The notes beneath the pieces were generated by a model. It searched no databases. It worked only from the letters and a program-made list of their open reading frames with translations, and was not told where the DNA came from. A DNA stretch of 64,000 nt from Acidimicrobiia bacterium (GTDB lineage Bacteria; Actinomycetota; Acidimicrobiia; Acidimicrobiales; Poriferisodalaceae): NCBI GenBank assembly GCA_012960315.1, contig DUBN01000068.1, positions 178,592-242,591 on the forward strand. The letters run 5' to 3'. Positions 1-8,019 of this stretch are shown here, piece by piece; position 1 is the first letter of the stretch, and the number at the start of each line of letters is the position of its first letter. A program made the position numbers and the translations under genes.

Positions 1-525
1 CTCATCGAACGGTGGCCTGAACGCGAATTAGCTGTTTCACCATCGGACAACATTGGTGCCGCCGAATGCGAATTTGTAGTGATCGCTACACCTTGGGATG
101 CAGCGGCGATCACTGCTCGAAGTGTTAAAGACCAGGTTCGAGGCAAAGTAGTGGTGACGATGTCCAACGCTTTAGCGCGCGTTGATGACGAGTTCGTTCC
201 CCTTATACCCCCACGCGGCTCGGTTGCGGCATCCGTGCAGTCGTCGTTGCCTGATTCGAAAGTCGCTGCGACATTGCAGCATGTTCCAGCGCAGGAATTA
301 GGCAATCTAGAACAACCGCTCGATAGTGACATTCTTATTTGTAGCGATGACCAGGAAGCCACGGACTTAGTAGCAGAAATCGTAGGCAAGATTCCTGGTG
401 CAAGAGCTTTGGATTGTGGCAATTTGTCGAACGCCACCGCCATCGAAGCGTTCACGGCGGTTCTCCTTCAACTCAATACTCGATATAGGACCAGAGTCGC
501 CCTGAAACTTGTAGGCCTGGAATGA
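1..525 (+). CDS. npdG: NADPH-dependent F420 reductase (F420:NADP oxidoreductase), 5' truncated
   Basis: This enzyme moves hydride between the deazaflavin F420 and NADP in the cytoplasm. The reading frame is open from base 1, so the start and the N-terminal nucleotide-binding glycine motif lie outside the window; 174 residues remain. The visible part has the Rossmann-type strand VVIATPWDA, the segment after it with TMSNAL, and the family-typical end LSNATAIEAFTAVLLQLN followed by a short basic tail and LVGLE. The GTG at 79 is internal, because homologous sequence continues upstream of it. It is followed after 25 bases by the HIT gene. Family assignment is from motif memory. It suggests that the organism makes F420. 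Confidence 0.85.
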   Translation, partial: LIERWPERELAVSPSDNIGAAECEFVVIATPWDAAAITARSVKDQVRGKVVVTMSNALARVDDEFVPLIPPRGSVAASVQSSLPDSKVAATLQHVPAQELGNLEQPLDSDILICSDDQEATDLVAEIVGKIPGARALDCGNLSNATAIEAFTAVLLQLNTRYRTRVALKLVGLE

Positions 526-550
526 CGTCTTTCTTGGCGAGGGTCTTCTA

Positions 551-1057
551 GTGGATGGCTTTGATCGCATCTGGGCGACTTGGCGCCAGGACTACGTAAG
601 TGGTGAGACAGGCGAAATCTCGCGCGCCTCTCAAGGCAAATGTGTTCTTTGCTCAGTGTTGGACCTCCGTGCGACCCACCCAGAACAGTTAGTTCACGCC
701 GGAGAAACTGCGGCGGTCATCTTGAACGCCTATCCCTACAACACAGGGCATGTCATGGTCCTTCCCTATGGCCACGTGGCTACCTTCGATGATCTAAAAG
801 AGGCAGAGCGGCGGGAGATGTTCGACTTGGTGGTGAGAGCTATCGCAGCGATCGAAAGTGCTTACACTCCCGACGGAGTGAACATGGGAGCCAACTTGGG
901 CAAGGGAGCCGGCGCCGGGATACCCGATCATCTTCATGTGCACGTGCTACCGCGCTGGGATGGTGACACGAACTTCATGACCACGGTTGGCGGCGTTCGG
1001 GTTTTGCCTGAATCTCTAGACTCAACGCTTGAACGCCTCCGCTCTGCTTTCGCTTGA
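551..1057 (+). CDS. HIT-family nucleotide hydrolase/phosphorylase (Rv2613c-like)
   Basis: A histidine-triad protein of 168 residues that acts on dinucleoside polyphosphates or similar nucleotides. The triad is visible as HLHVHVLPRW, with the histidines near residues 127, 129 and 131. A CVLC pair near residues 31-34 resembles the zinc-binding cysteines of the actinobacterial Ap4A phosphorylase branch. The start is GTG at 551. Position directly upstream of the pgsA-acyltransferase-mannosyltransferase cluster repeats the mycobacterial order, in which Rv2613c precedes pgsA1. The exact substrate is inferred from family and neighbours. Confidence 0.88.
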   Translation: MDGFDRIWATWRQDYVSGETGEISRASQGKCVLCSVLDLRATHPEQLVHAGETAAVILNAYPYNTGHVMVLPYGHVATFDDLKEAERREMFDLVVRAIAAIESAYTPDGVNMGANLGKGAGAGIPDHLHVHVLPRWDGDTNFMTTVGGVRVLPESLDSTLERLRSAFA

Positions 1058-1090
1058 ACGCTTACTAAATATTGACTGGCGACAGGTAGC

Positions 1091-1618
1091 GTGAAGCACG
1101 TGGACAACCGCGAAGTGGGTGATGAACTCCCCGAGGATCTCGACCGCGGGTTCGTTGGTGCTTACAAGTTCCCCGATAATAATCGCCGACGACTAACAGG
1201 CGCTCTCTATCTAGCGATCGCAATCGCGGTAGGAACCGGGTCAGTTTTGGTGCCCGGCGATCCCGTACTTGTTAACGCCGGACTGTTGATTGGATGCAGC
1301 GGACTTGGTCTTTTCGGTTTGTACAGCCTTGCAGCAGGACGCGGATTCAGTCTTGATGAGAACGCAGCGCTGGTGTCAGCTAACCAGGCGGTTGGTTTCC
1401 CTGTTGGTCATGCCAGTGCGCAACTAGGTTGGCGAGGCTTAATGAGCCGTCCCACGTGGAAGATGCTCGTGTACTCAGCCGAGGATCCGCCGGTCAGCAG
1501 GGGACTTGTCCTGGTTGATGCCATCAATGGAACCATCGTTGACGCATACGTAGAGGACAACCCAGAAGATTGGATCCGAACAGCGGAACCCGACGACGAC
1601 TCGGAAAGCCGTATCTGA
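1091..1618 (+). CDS. Conserved hypothetical membrane protein
   Basis: A 175-residue protein that I cannot assign to a named family. A charged N-terminal segment of about 30 residues is followed by two hydrophobic stretches, near residues 36-54 and 60-80, then a soluble C-terminal half ending in an acidic tail. The start is GTG at 1091 with a weak AGG upstream. Its stop overlaps the pgsA start by one base (TGATG at 1616-1620), which implies translational coupling and a role in, or co-regulation with, the phosphatidylinositol-mannoside cluster. No catalytic motif is visible. Confidence 0.72.
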   Translation: MKHVDNREVGDELPEDLDRGFVGAYKFPDNNRRRLTGALYLAIAIAVGTGSVLVPGDPVLVNAGLLIGCSGLGLFGLYSLAAGRGFSLDENAALVSANQAVGFPVGHASAQLGWRGLMSRPTWKMLVYSAEDPPVSRGLVLVDAINGTIVDAYVEDNPEDWIRTAEPDDDSESRI

Positions 1619-2226
1619 TGTTTGACGGAAATTTTCGCAATGGGGTTGATCGCATAGTTGGGCCCATTGGACGAGGACTGTCTCGACTTGGCATAAGTGC
1701 CGATCTGCTCACTTGCATCGGACTGTTGATGTCAGTTGCAGCTTGCGTGTTGATCGGTCAAGGACAACTGCGTTTGGGCCTCACATTTCTAATTCTGACA
1801 GCCATCCCAGATCTATTAGACGGCGCAGTCGCCTCAGCGGCCGGCACTTCCTCAAAACGAGGCGCTTTCTTCGATTCGACAGCCGATCGTGTGACCGACG
1901 GCTTGTTGTTGTGCGGCATTGGATGGCACCTGGCTGAAAGTAACGGCGGGAAGATAGTGCTGCTCCCGATGGCCGTTCTAGCGGTCTCCTCGCTGATCAG
2001 CTATGAGAGAGCAAAAGCGGAATTGTTGGGATACCAAGCCAAAGGTGGCTTGATGGAACGCGCCGAAAGGATGGTCGTCCTCGGTTTTGGGTTGTGTTTC
2101 GAAGCCATCCTCGTTCCAGTGCTATGGGTCATGCTTGTACTGACCTCAGTGACCGCGGTGCAGAGGTTCTTTAAGGTGTGGCGCCAAGCCAGCCGCGATA
2201 TTCACTCCCCCAACCGTCAGGACTGA
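1618..2226 (+). CDS. pgsA: CDP-alcohol phosphatidyltransferase (phosphatidylinositol-phosphate synthase type)
   Basis: Membrane enzyme that transfers a phosphatidyl group from CDP-diacylglycerol to an alcohol. In this actinobacterial context the acceptor is probably inositol phosphate, giving the precursor of PI and PIM lipids. The motif D65-x2-D-G-x2-A-S-x8-G-x3-D86-x3-D90 is visible; the normally conserved arginine after the alanine is serine (S73). Several hydrophobic helices follow. I chose ATG at 1618 because it overlaps the upstream stop; an in-frame TTG-type start at 1570 would only add a non-conserved extension. The gene is 202 codons long and is followed by the acyltransferase after two bases. 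Confidence 0.88.
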   Translation: MFDGNFRNGVDRIVGPIGRGLSRLGISADLLTCIGLLMSVAACVLIGQGQLRLGLTFLILTAIPDLLDGAVASAAGTSSKRGAFFDSTADRVTDGLLLCGIGWHLAESNGGKIVLLPMAVLAVSSLISYERAKAELLGYQAKGGLMERAERMVVLGFGLCFEAILVPVLWVMLVLTSVTAVQRFFKVWRQASRDIHSPNRQD

Positions 2227-2228
2227 TC

Positions 2229-3122
2229 TTGTCGGGCCGAGGTGTCACGACGCTTTACCGAGTCGGAGCTACCGCCGCCCGGGCCCTGCCTGGCCCGTTA
2301 GCCGCCGTTCTACCGAAGGTGGCTGCTCTTCCCCTCAGCAGGTTCCTTCCTCAAAAGCGGCGGATGGTCGAACGTCATATGAGGCGAGCGATGGGTAGCA
2401 GCGCGACTGCTGATGCAGTCAAACGTGCGACAAAAAACGCGTTCGCTTCATATTGCCGTTACTGGATCGAATCGTTTCGTTTGCCCTCTATCAACAAATC
2501 GCGGCTCTCCAGCGGCATAGAAGTTCCCGATTACCAATATGTCGAACAGGCACTGCAACGCGGCAAGGGGGTCATCCTTGCCCTTCCGCACTTAGGTGGC
2601 TGGGAATGGGCCGGATTTTGGATGGCGACGGTTAACAAACTACCGATCACTGTCGTCGTCGAGCCGATTGAACCCCCGCAACTGTTTGACTGGTTCGCTG
2701 GCTTTCGGTCAAAACTGGGAATGAAAGTTGTTCCTATTGGCCCATCAGCAGGAGCTGAAATCGCATCCGCCTTGAAACGAAACGAGATTGTTTGTCTCCT
2801 CTGCGACCGCGATATTTCCGGGAGCGGCATCGAAGTCGACTTCATGGGAGAACACACCACTTTGCCGGGTGGGCCGGCACTCCTGGCCCTTCGTACCGGA
2901 GCCACGGTTCTTCCAACGGCGGTTTACTTCCAACCCCGAGGCCAACATATTGGGGTTGTTCGGCCGCCGCTCAACACCAATCGTCAAGCAACAATTAGAG
3001 AAGACGTCAAGCGAGTGACAGCTCACTTAGCCGACGAACTAGCGCTTCTTATCCAACGCGCGCCCGAACAATGGCATCTCTTCCAACCTAATTGGCCGAG
3101 CGATTTATCTCCGGAGGCATAA
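2229..3122 (+). CDS. patA: Phosphatidylinositol mannoside acyltransferase (LpxL/HtrB superfamily)
   Basis: Membrane-associated acyltransferase of the lipid A lauroyl-transferase superfamily. In mycobacteria the homologue PatA acylates the mannose of PIM. The catalytic H-x4-E motif is visible in PHLGGWEWAG (H121, E126), and the later CDRD segment is typical of the family. I favour TTG at 2229, which has AGGA six bases upstream and follows the pgsA stop by two bases. GTG at 2178 would overlap pgsA by 49 bases. Assignment to PIM rather than another lipid rests on the flanking pgsA and pimA. Confidence 0.83.
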   Translation: MSGRGVTTLYRVGATAARALPGPLAAVLPKVAALPLSRFLPQKRRMVERHMRRAMGSSATADAVKRATKNAFASYCRYWIESFRLPSINKSRLSSGIEVPDYQYVEQALQRGKGVILALPHLGGWEWAGFWMATVNKLPITVVVEPIEPPQLFDWFAGFRSKLGMKVVPIGPSAGAEIASALKRNEIVCLLCDRDISGSGIEVDFMGEHTTLPGGPALLALRTGATVLPTAVYFQPRGQHIGVVRPPLNTNRQATIREDVKRVTAHLADELALLIQRAPEQWHLFQPNWPSDLSPEA

Positions 3123-3163
3123 AAGTCACTCGAATTCTGGTGGGTCTTTGCACCTCCATCACG

Positions 3164-3177
3164 TAGCGTTGGTCGCC
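3164..3177 (+). promoter_or_regulatory. Candidate leaderless promoter of pimA
   Basis: TAGCGT at 3164-3169 fits the actinobacterial -10 pattern TAnnnT and lies eight bases before the GTG at 3178. Transcription would then start at or next to the start codon. No convincing -35 is visible. Confidence 0.45.
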
Positions 3178-4311
3178 GTGAGGATCGGAATTGTCTCGCC
3201 CTACAGTCTCACCAGTCCGGGAGGCGTCCAGTCTCAGGTTCTCGGATTAGGTAGAGCCCTGGGTCGCCTTGGGCATCGGGTACGAATTTTGGGTCCGTGT
3301 GATGGAGCCCCTCCCGAACCCGGAGTGACTCCTTTAGGCGCGAGCATCCCAACATTTGCTAACGGATCCGTCGCACCGATAGCTCCCGATTTAGCCTGCA
3401 CTCTTCGGACGATTCGTGCTCTACGCGACGAAGAATTTGATGTCATACATATCCACGAACCGATCTGTCCGGGACCCTGCCAAACGGCATTATTTCTCCG
3501 AAACGCACCGATCGTGGGGACCTGGCACGCAGCTGGAGGCAGCAAGGCCTACCTCACGCCCGGTGTTCAATGGCTTGCCACTCGAATGAATGTTCGGGTA
3601 GCGGTCTCCAAAGAAGCGAGGGATATGGCGCGCGAGGCCCTCGGAGGTGACTACGAGGTGGCCTTCAACGGCATCGAGATCGAAACCTTCCACAACTCGT
3701 CAGCGAAACACACCTCAGGTCCGACTATCGCATATCTAGGACGGCACGAACCGCGCAAAGGTTTAGAGGTGCTACTCCAATCAGTCGTGTCAATGCCAGA
3801 GAAAGTAACGCTGTGGGTTATGTCCGACGGCCCTCAAACCGAAGAACTGCGTTCACGGTACGGCTCTGATGAACGGGTGAAGTGGCTGGGAGCAGTAAGC
3901 GATGAAGAGAAAATTTCAAGATTGAAGGGGGCCGATGTTTTTTGCGTGCCTTCCCTCCGAGGGGAGAGCTTCGGAATTGTGCTTCTCGAAGGAATGGCGG
4001 CGGGCACACCGGTTGTAGCGAGTGACCTGCCGGGCTATCGCAATGTCGCTAAAGGAGGCGACGAGGCATATTTGGTTACACCTGGCGATGTTCAAGCGCT
4101 GAGTTCGGGGTTGAGACGTGTGCTCGAAGATAAGCAACTAGCAAGCCAACTGTCAGAAGCGGGGTTGAGCCGAGCAGAAGAGTTCTCGATGGCTCGACTT
4201 GCCGAGATTTATGTTGAGTTGTACCAGCGCGCGATCGAAATCGAACTCAAAGATCCCCAAAGAGGTGGTTGGCGCGGACAGTTGAGTCGGATGATCGGCC
4301 ACTCGACATGA
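3178..4311 (+). CDS. pimA: GT4 glycosyltransferase, phosphatidylinositol alpha-mannosyltransferase type
   Basis: Cytoplasmic, membrane-associated GDP-mannose-dependent transferase that adds the first mannose to phosphatidylinositol. The N-terminal Rossmann domain begins RIGIVSPYSLTSPGGVQSQV, the pattern of the PimA family, and HIHEP is near residue 92. The C-terminal domain carries the GT4 E-x7-E motif (ESFGIVLLE, E263 and E271) followed by GMAAGTPVVAS. The start is placed at GTG 3178 because family members begin with this strand and a -10 box sits eight bases upstream; TTG 3148 would add ten residues. It completes the pgsA-patA-pimA set. Activity on PI is inferred from the cluster. Confidence 0.87.
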   Translation: MRIGIVSPYSLTSPGGVQSQVLGLGRALGRLGHRVRILGPCDGAPPEPGVTPLGASIPTFANGSVAPIAPDLACTLRTIRALRDEEFDVIHIHEPICPGPCQTALFLRNAPIVGTWHAAGGSKAYLTPGVQWLATRMNVRVAVSKEARDMAREALGGDYEVAFNGIEIETFHNSSAKHTSGPTIAYLGRHEPRKGLEVLLQSVVSMPEKVTLWVMSDGPQTEELRSRYGSDERVKWLGAVSDEEKISRLKGADVFCVPSLRGESFGIVLLEGMAAGTPVVASDLPGYRNVAKGGDEAYLVTPGDVQALSSGLRRVLEDKQLASQLSEAGLSRAEEFSMARLAEIYVELYQRAIEIELKDPQRGGWRGQLSRMIGHST

Positions 4312-4417
4312 ACAGGCCACTGTTTCCACCTGATTGAGCGGGTATCAATGCCCCGCTGCTCGGACCCCTACACTGCGACTTCGAGCCGCTGACCGACATC
4401 GGAGATACGAAAAGCAA

Positions 4418-5209
4418 ATGGAGAACTGGAGCGATAGAAACCAACAGCGCGCAGTTCGACTCAACATCATATTTTGGTTATCGGTCTTGTTGATTTCTGT
4501 CGCCATATGCGCGGTTGGGCAGTTGGTGAAACTCGTACCAATTTGGATATCAGTGCCGGCTGGCTTAGCAACCTTTGGTGCGGTTGCGTGGTCGTCTAAA
4601 GAAGCAGAGCGTCGGCTCATAGCAGGGTGCGGAGAAACCGAAGTAGCGACAGATAGCTACCCACGGTTGGAGAATCTGGTCGACGCCTTATGTCTGACTA
4701 CCGGTACCTCACCCCCTGAGATTCGCGTACTTCGATCACCAGGGCGCAATATCGCCGCTGTTGGACGTCAGCCCCACAAATCAACGCTGCTCATCACTAC
4801 CGGACTTCTTGAGAACACCAGCCGTATAGAACTCGAAGCAGCGCTCGCTAATCGGATCGCTCAAATAGCGAATCATCGAGTGGCCGTGATCAGCACGACG
4901 CTCAGTACCTTTTGCTTAACCTTGGGATCCTCGCGCTTTCGAGTTCAACCTTTTCTCCTATTGGACCTCTTAACGAGGGGCCGACTGACTAGCGACCTTG
5001 AGACCAGCAACGATTTCTATGGCGACTCAGCGGGAGTAGCGGTTACCCGATATCCACCTGGGATGATTGAGGCGCTTGAGGTTTTCGAGAATCAACACCA
5101 TTTGCCCGAAGTCGACCCCATCACAGCACCGCTATGGCTGGTCGACCCGTCAAGCGCGGGAGAGCAAACGAGTATTCAAGCTCGGATCGCCTCGCTCCGC
5201 GAGATGTGA
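4418..5209 (+). CDS. M48-family (HtpX-like) membrane protein without the zinc site, probable pseudoprotease
   Basis: A 263-residue protein with two N-terminal hydrophobic helices (about 15-38 and 41-59) and an M48-like domain. The segment NIAAVGRQPHKSTLLITTGLLE and its neighbours follow the HtpX pattern, but the place of HExxH reads NRIAQ (N145, R146, Q149), and the usual ExxAD reads DFYGD (D200). All three zinc ligands and the catalytic glutamate are therefore replaced, so peptidase activity is unlikely. ATG 4418 is the first good start; GGAG lies 13 bases upstream, which is far. TTG 4334 is an alternative. A binding or scaffold role in the envelope is inference. Confidence 0.7.
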   Translation: MENWSDRNQQRAVRLNIIFWLSVLLISVAICAVGQLVKLVPIWISVPAGLATFGAVAWSSKEAERRLIAGCGETEVATDSYPRLENLVDALCLTTGTSPPEIRVLRSPGRNIAAVGRQPHKSTLLITTGLLENTSRIELEAALANRIAQIANHRVAVISTTLSTFCLTLGSSRFRVQPFLLLDLLTRGRLTSDLETSNDFYGDSAGVAVTRYPPGMIEALEVFENQHHLPEVDPITAPLWLVDPSSAGEQTSIQARIASLREM

Positions 5210-5219
5210 TTTCCAGACG

Positions 5220-6392
5220 ATGCGACGCGGAATTGCATTTGGATTCTCCGCGGCACTTCTAGTCTCCTGCGGCGCTGATTTACGTGACGACGTCAAGGGA
5301 GTCACTAACAACTCGGCAGTAACGACATCTGCGATTGCTGCAACCACGACATCGATCAACGAGCATCTCCGCCAACCTGAGGGTGATGAGCCCCAAACAA
5401 CGACGACGACTTCAGTCGCTTCATCTCCCACCACCAGGTTCCAATCCTCAGACAATCAACAACAAACAGAAGGGCCCCAAGCGCCTTATAGGGGGACACC
5501 AATATCCGAAGCCACCCTTGCGGCACCGCGTTTGGCCTTGAAGATTGATAATGCACCAACTGCAGTGCCCCAACAAGGGATTCAAGAAGCCGACCTTGTC
5601 TTCGAAGAACTAGTCGAAGGGGGACTGACGAGGTTTCTAGCGATCTTTCATACACAAGTGCCTGAGATGGCCGGGCCCGTGCGCTCCGGTCGCTCAACCG
5701 ACATCCCACTCTTAATGCCCTTCGACGGAGCACTATTTGGATGGAGCGGAGCAAACTGGGCGTTTCGCAGATTGCTTGACTCAGTGGCAGTGACTGACGT
5801 TGGGGTGTACCGCAAACCCTCCGATTACTGGCGGCGAACGGATCGGACCACGCCTAGCAACTTATGGGCGCATAGCGAGAAACTACTTCGACATGCACCC
5901 GACGACCTCCCTCCCGCAGAACCGATATGGCCCTTTCGCGCTGTTGGTCAGCCAGTCATTTCAGAAGCTGAACCCACCGACGGTGTCGACATCACCTGGG
6001 GTTCAACCGACGTGTCGTTTAGATGGGCCGCTGCACTGGGCGGGTGGCAACGATTCCAGAACGGTGAGCAACACCTAGTCGCTGACGACGAAGGTGATCT
6101 AGTTGCCCTGGCTCCTGAGAATGTTGTCGTTCAGTTCACCAAATACGTCCTCAGCAACGAAATCGATTCGAACGGTGCACGAATTCCGATTGCTCAGCTA
6201 ACTGAAGGAAAAGGAAGGGCGTGGATACTTACCGACGGCAAAGTCATCGAGGGCCGCTGGGACAAACCCAATATCACGGTCCACACTCAATTCACTGATG
6301 CCACAGGGAGCGCAGTAGCTATGGCACCAGGATCAACGTGGATTTTGCTCGTTCCAAGGGATGCTGCCACTTTGATCAACGAGAGCGACTAG
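5220..6392 (+). CDS. DUF3048 (YerB-like) lipoprotein
   Basis: A predicted surface lipoprotein of 390 residues. From ATG 5220 it has a short basic start, a hydrophobic stretch and a lipobox ending LLVSC, with the acylated cysteine at residue 17. A long low-complexity linker rich in Thr, Ser and Gln (about residues 30-95) precedes the DUF3048 domain, recognisable from LALKIDNAPTAVPQQGIQEA, VFEELVEGGLTRFLAIF and GPVRSGRSTDI. The molecular function of the family is unknown. An in-frame upstream start would hide the signal peptide and overlap the M48-like gene, so I rejected it. Confidence 0.85.
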   Translation: MRRGIAFGFSAALLVSCGADLRDDVKGVTNNSAVTTSAIAATTTSINEHLRQPEGDEPQTTTTTSVASSPTTRFQSSDNQQQTEGPQAPYRGTPISEATLAAPRLALKIDNAPTAVPQQGIQEADLVFEELVEGGLTRFLAIFHTQVPEMAGPVRSGRSTDIPLLMPFDGALFGWSGANWAFRRLLDSVAVTDVGVYRKPSDYWRRTDRTTPSNLWAHSEKLLRHAPDDLPPAEPIWPFRAVGQPVISEAEPTDGVDITWGSTDVSFRWAAALGGWQRFQNGEQHLVADDEGDLVALAPENVVVQFTKYVLSNEIDSNGARIPIAQLTEGKGRAWILTDGKVIEGRWDKPNITVHTQFTDATGSAVAMAPGSTWILLVPRDAATLINESD

Positions 6393-6424
6393 ATAGACCT
6401 GACTTGTTCGGCAATCTGCGGGCT

Positions 6425-6436
6425 TAGACTGTGAGG
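6425..6436 (+). promoter_or_regulatory. Candidate leaderless promoter of pdxS
   Basis: TAGACT at 6425-6430 lies six bases before ATG 6437, with a possible -35-like TTGTTC at 6404-6409. This spacing makes ATG 6437 the likely first transcribed codon and argues against GTG 6431. Confidence 0.5.
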
Positions 6437-7339
6437 ATGGCTGAAAGTAACAGCGGTTCGAACTCTCAAATCGGCACCGTGCGTGTTAAAAGAGGATTAG
6501 CTGACATGCTTCGCGGCGGCGTGATTATGGATGTGGTTAATCCAGCCGAAGCAAAAATTGCAGAGGACGCTGGCGCCGTAGCGGTGATGGCACTAGAGAG
6601 AGTCCCTGCCGACATACGACGCGATGGCGGAGTCGCTCGAATGAGTGACCCTTCAATGATTGAAGCGATACAAGAAACAGTCACAATTCCCGTAATGGCT
6701 AAAGCTCGGATTGGTCATTTCGCTGAAGCTCAGGTGCTTGAGTCGCTTGGGGTCGACTACGTCGACGAATCGGAAGTGCTGACCCCAGCTGACGAAGCTC
6801 ACCACATTGACAAATGGGCGTTCACTGTTCCGTTCGTGTGCGGCGCTACCAACCTCGGTGAAGCATTGCGCCGAATTTCCGAAGGTGCATGCTTGATCCG
6901 GTCAAAAGGCGAGGCTGGAACAGGAAACATCGTCGAAGCAGTCCGTCACTTGCGTTCAATTCTGGGGGATATTCGTAAACTCACCCAAGCTGACGCAGCC
7001 GAATTGTTTGACTGGGCGAAACGTTTGCAAGCTCCGCTGGGTCTCGTACAAGAGGTTGCTGAGACAGGGACGTTGCCTGTGCCGATGTTTTGCGCTGGCG
7101 GTATCGCTACTCCCGCAGATGCCTCTCTAGTGATGCAGCTAGGAGCCCAATCGGTTTTTGTCGGCTCGGGGATCTTCAAAAGCGAAGACCCGGCACCTCG
7201 AGCTAAAGCCATCGTCGAAGCAACCACGCACTACCGGGACCCAGCAATGGTCGCGAAAGTGAGCCGAGGGTTGGGAGACGCGATGCCCGGTCTAGAAATC
7301 GGCGAGCTTGACACAAAGCTTTCCGAACGCGGCTGGTAG
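6437..7339 (+). CDS. pdxS: Pyridoxal 5'-phosphate synthase lyase subunit PdxS
   Basis: The synthase subunit of the two-component PLP synthase. It builds PLP from ribose 5-phosphate, glyceraldehyde 3-phosphate and ammonia supplied by PdxT, inside a 12+12-subunit complex. At 300 residues it has the usual length. The (beta/alpha)8 motifs are clear: [33 protein letters not shown] with the Schiff-base lysine near residue 89, and [18 protein letters not shown] with the second lysine. pdxT follows after nine bases. The start at ATG 6437 is supported by the -10 box six bases upstream. Confidence 0.97.
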   Translation: MAESNSGSNSQIGTVRVKRGLADMLRGGVIMDVVNPAEAKIAEDAGAVAVMALERVPADIRRDGGVARMSDPSMIEAIQETVTIPVMAKARIGHFAEAQVLESLGVDYVDESEVLTPADEAHHIDKWAFTVPFVCGATNLGEALRRISEGACLIRSKGEAGTGNIVEAVRHLRSILGDIRKLTQADAAELFDWAKRLQAPLGLVQEVAETGTLPVPMFCAGGIATPADASLVMQLGAQSVFVGSGIFKSEDPAPRAKAIVEATTHYRDPAMVAKVSRGLGDAMPGLEIGELDTKLSERGW

Positions 7340-7348
7340 ACGGCCAAG

Positions 7349-7936
7349 TTGTCGCCGCTCGTCGGGGTTCTGGCCTTACAAGGCGCCTCAGGAGAGCACA
7401 CTGATGCACTGCGAAAGTTGGGGGTCCGCGCTCAAGAAGTCCGGATGCCAGAAGACCTTGAGACCATTGACGCCATAATCCTGCCAGGCGGCGAGTCAAC
7501 AACTATTTCCATGCTCTTGGAATCGAGTGGAACCTTTGAGCCGTTACAAGAACTTCTTTCTCAAGGCCTTCCCGCTTTCGGTACTTGTGCCGGCATGATC
7601 ATGTTGTCCAACAAGGTCTTAGATGGTCGAACTGATCAACGAAGTTTTGACCGGATAGATATCTCCGTACGCCGCAACGCCTTTGGACGTCAGATCGCGA
7701 GCTTCGAAACCGATATTGATGTGATTGGACTAGAGGAGCCCTTCCCGGCGGTGTTCATTCGCGCACCGGGCGTAGAGACAGCTGGTCCTGAAGTTGAGGT
7801 TCTAGCAACGGTCAAACTTGACGAGCAGACCGAAATACCGGTCCTTTGTCGTCAAAACAACGTCTTGGTTTCCAGCTTCCACCCGGAGCTAACGGGGGAC
7901 CTTCGCCTGCATCAAATGTTTCTTAGCGAGCTATAA
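7349..7936 (+). CDS. pdxT: Pyridoxal 5'-phosphate synthase glutaminase subunit PdxT
   Basis: Class I glutamine amidotransferase that releases ammonia from glutamine and channels it to PdxS. The 195-residue sequence begins with the family strand VGVLALQGASGEH, has the oxyanion motif LPGGESTTISMLL, the nucleophile in GTCAGMIML and the catalytic histidine-glutamate pair in SFHPELTGD. The start is TTG at 7349 without a clear Shine-Dalgarno, so expression probably depends on coupling to pdxS nine bases upstream. Confidence 0.96.
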   Translation: MSPLVGVLALQGASGEHTDALRKLGVRAQEVRMPEDLETIDAIILPGGESTTISMLLESSGTFEPLQELLSQGLPAFGTCAGMIMLSNKVLDGRTDQRSFDRIDISVRRNAFGRQIASFETDIDVIGLEEPFPAVFIRAPGVETAGPEVEVLATVKLDEQTEIPVLCRQNNVLVSSFHPELTGDLRLHQMFLSEL

Positions 7937-7961
7937 GGGCGGCAGCGAAATGCGGTCCATA

Positions 7962-7979
7962 GATACGAACGTTCGCATC
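7962..7979. promoter_or_regulatory. Near-perfect 18-bp palindrome upstream of yebC
   Basis: GATACGAACGTTCGCATC is self-complementary except for one mismatched pair, with a perfect ten-base core CGAACGTTCG. It lies in the 83-base gap between pdxT and yebC, upstream of the yebC ribosome-binding site. It looks like a dimeric repressor operator. It is not a LexA box, because the two halves have no four-base spacer. Confidence 0.4.
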
Positions 7980-8019
7980 ATGCAATCTCGGTGGCACAAT
8001 ATGACCCGGAGGTATCCAA

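Noticed and set aside
4335..4356. GAGCGGG / CCCGCT inverted repeat after pimA as a terminator
   Set aside because: No run of T follows, and the loop is large, so intrinsic termination is not supported.
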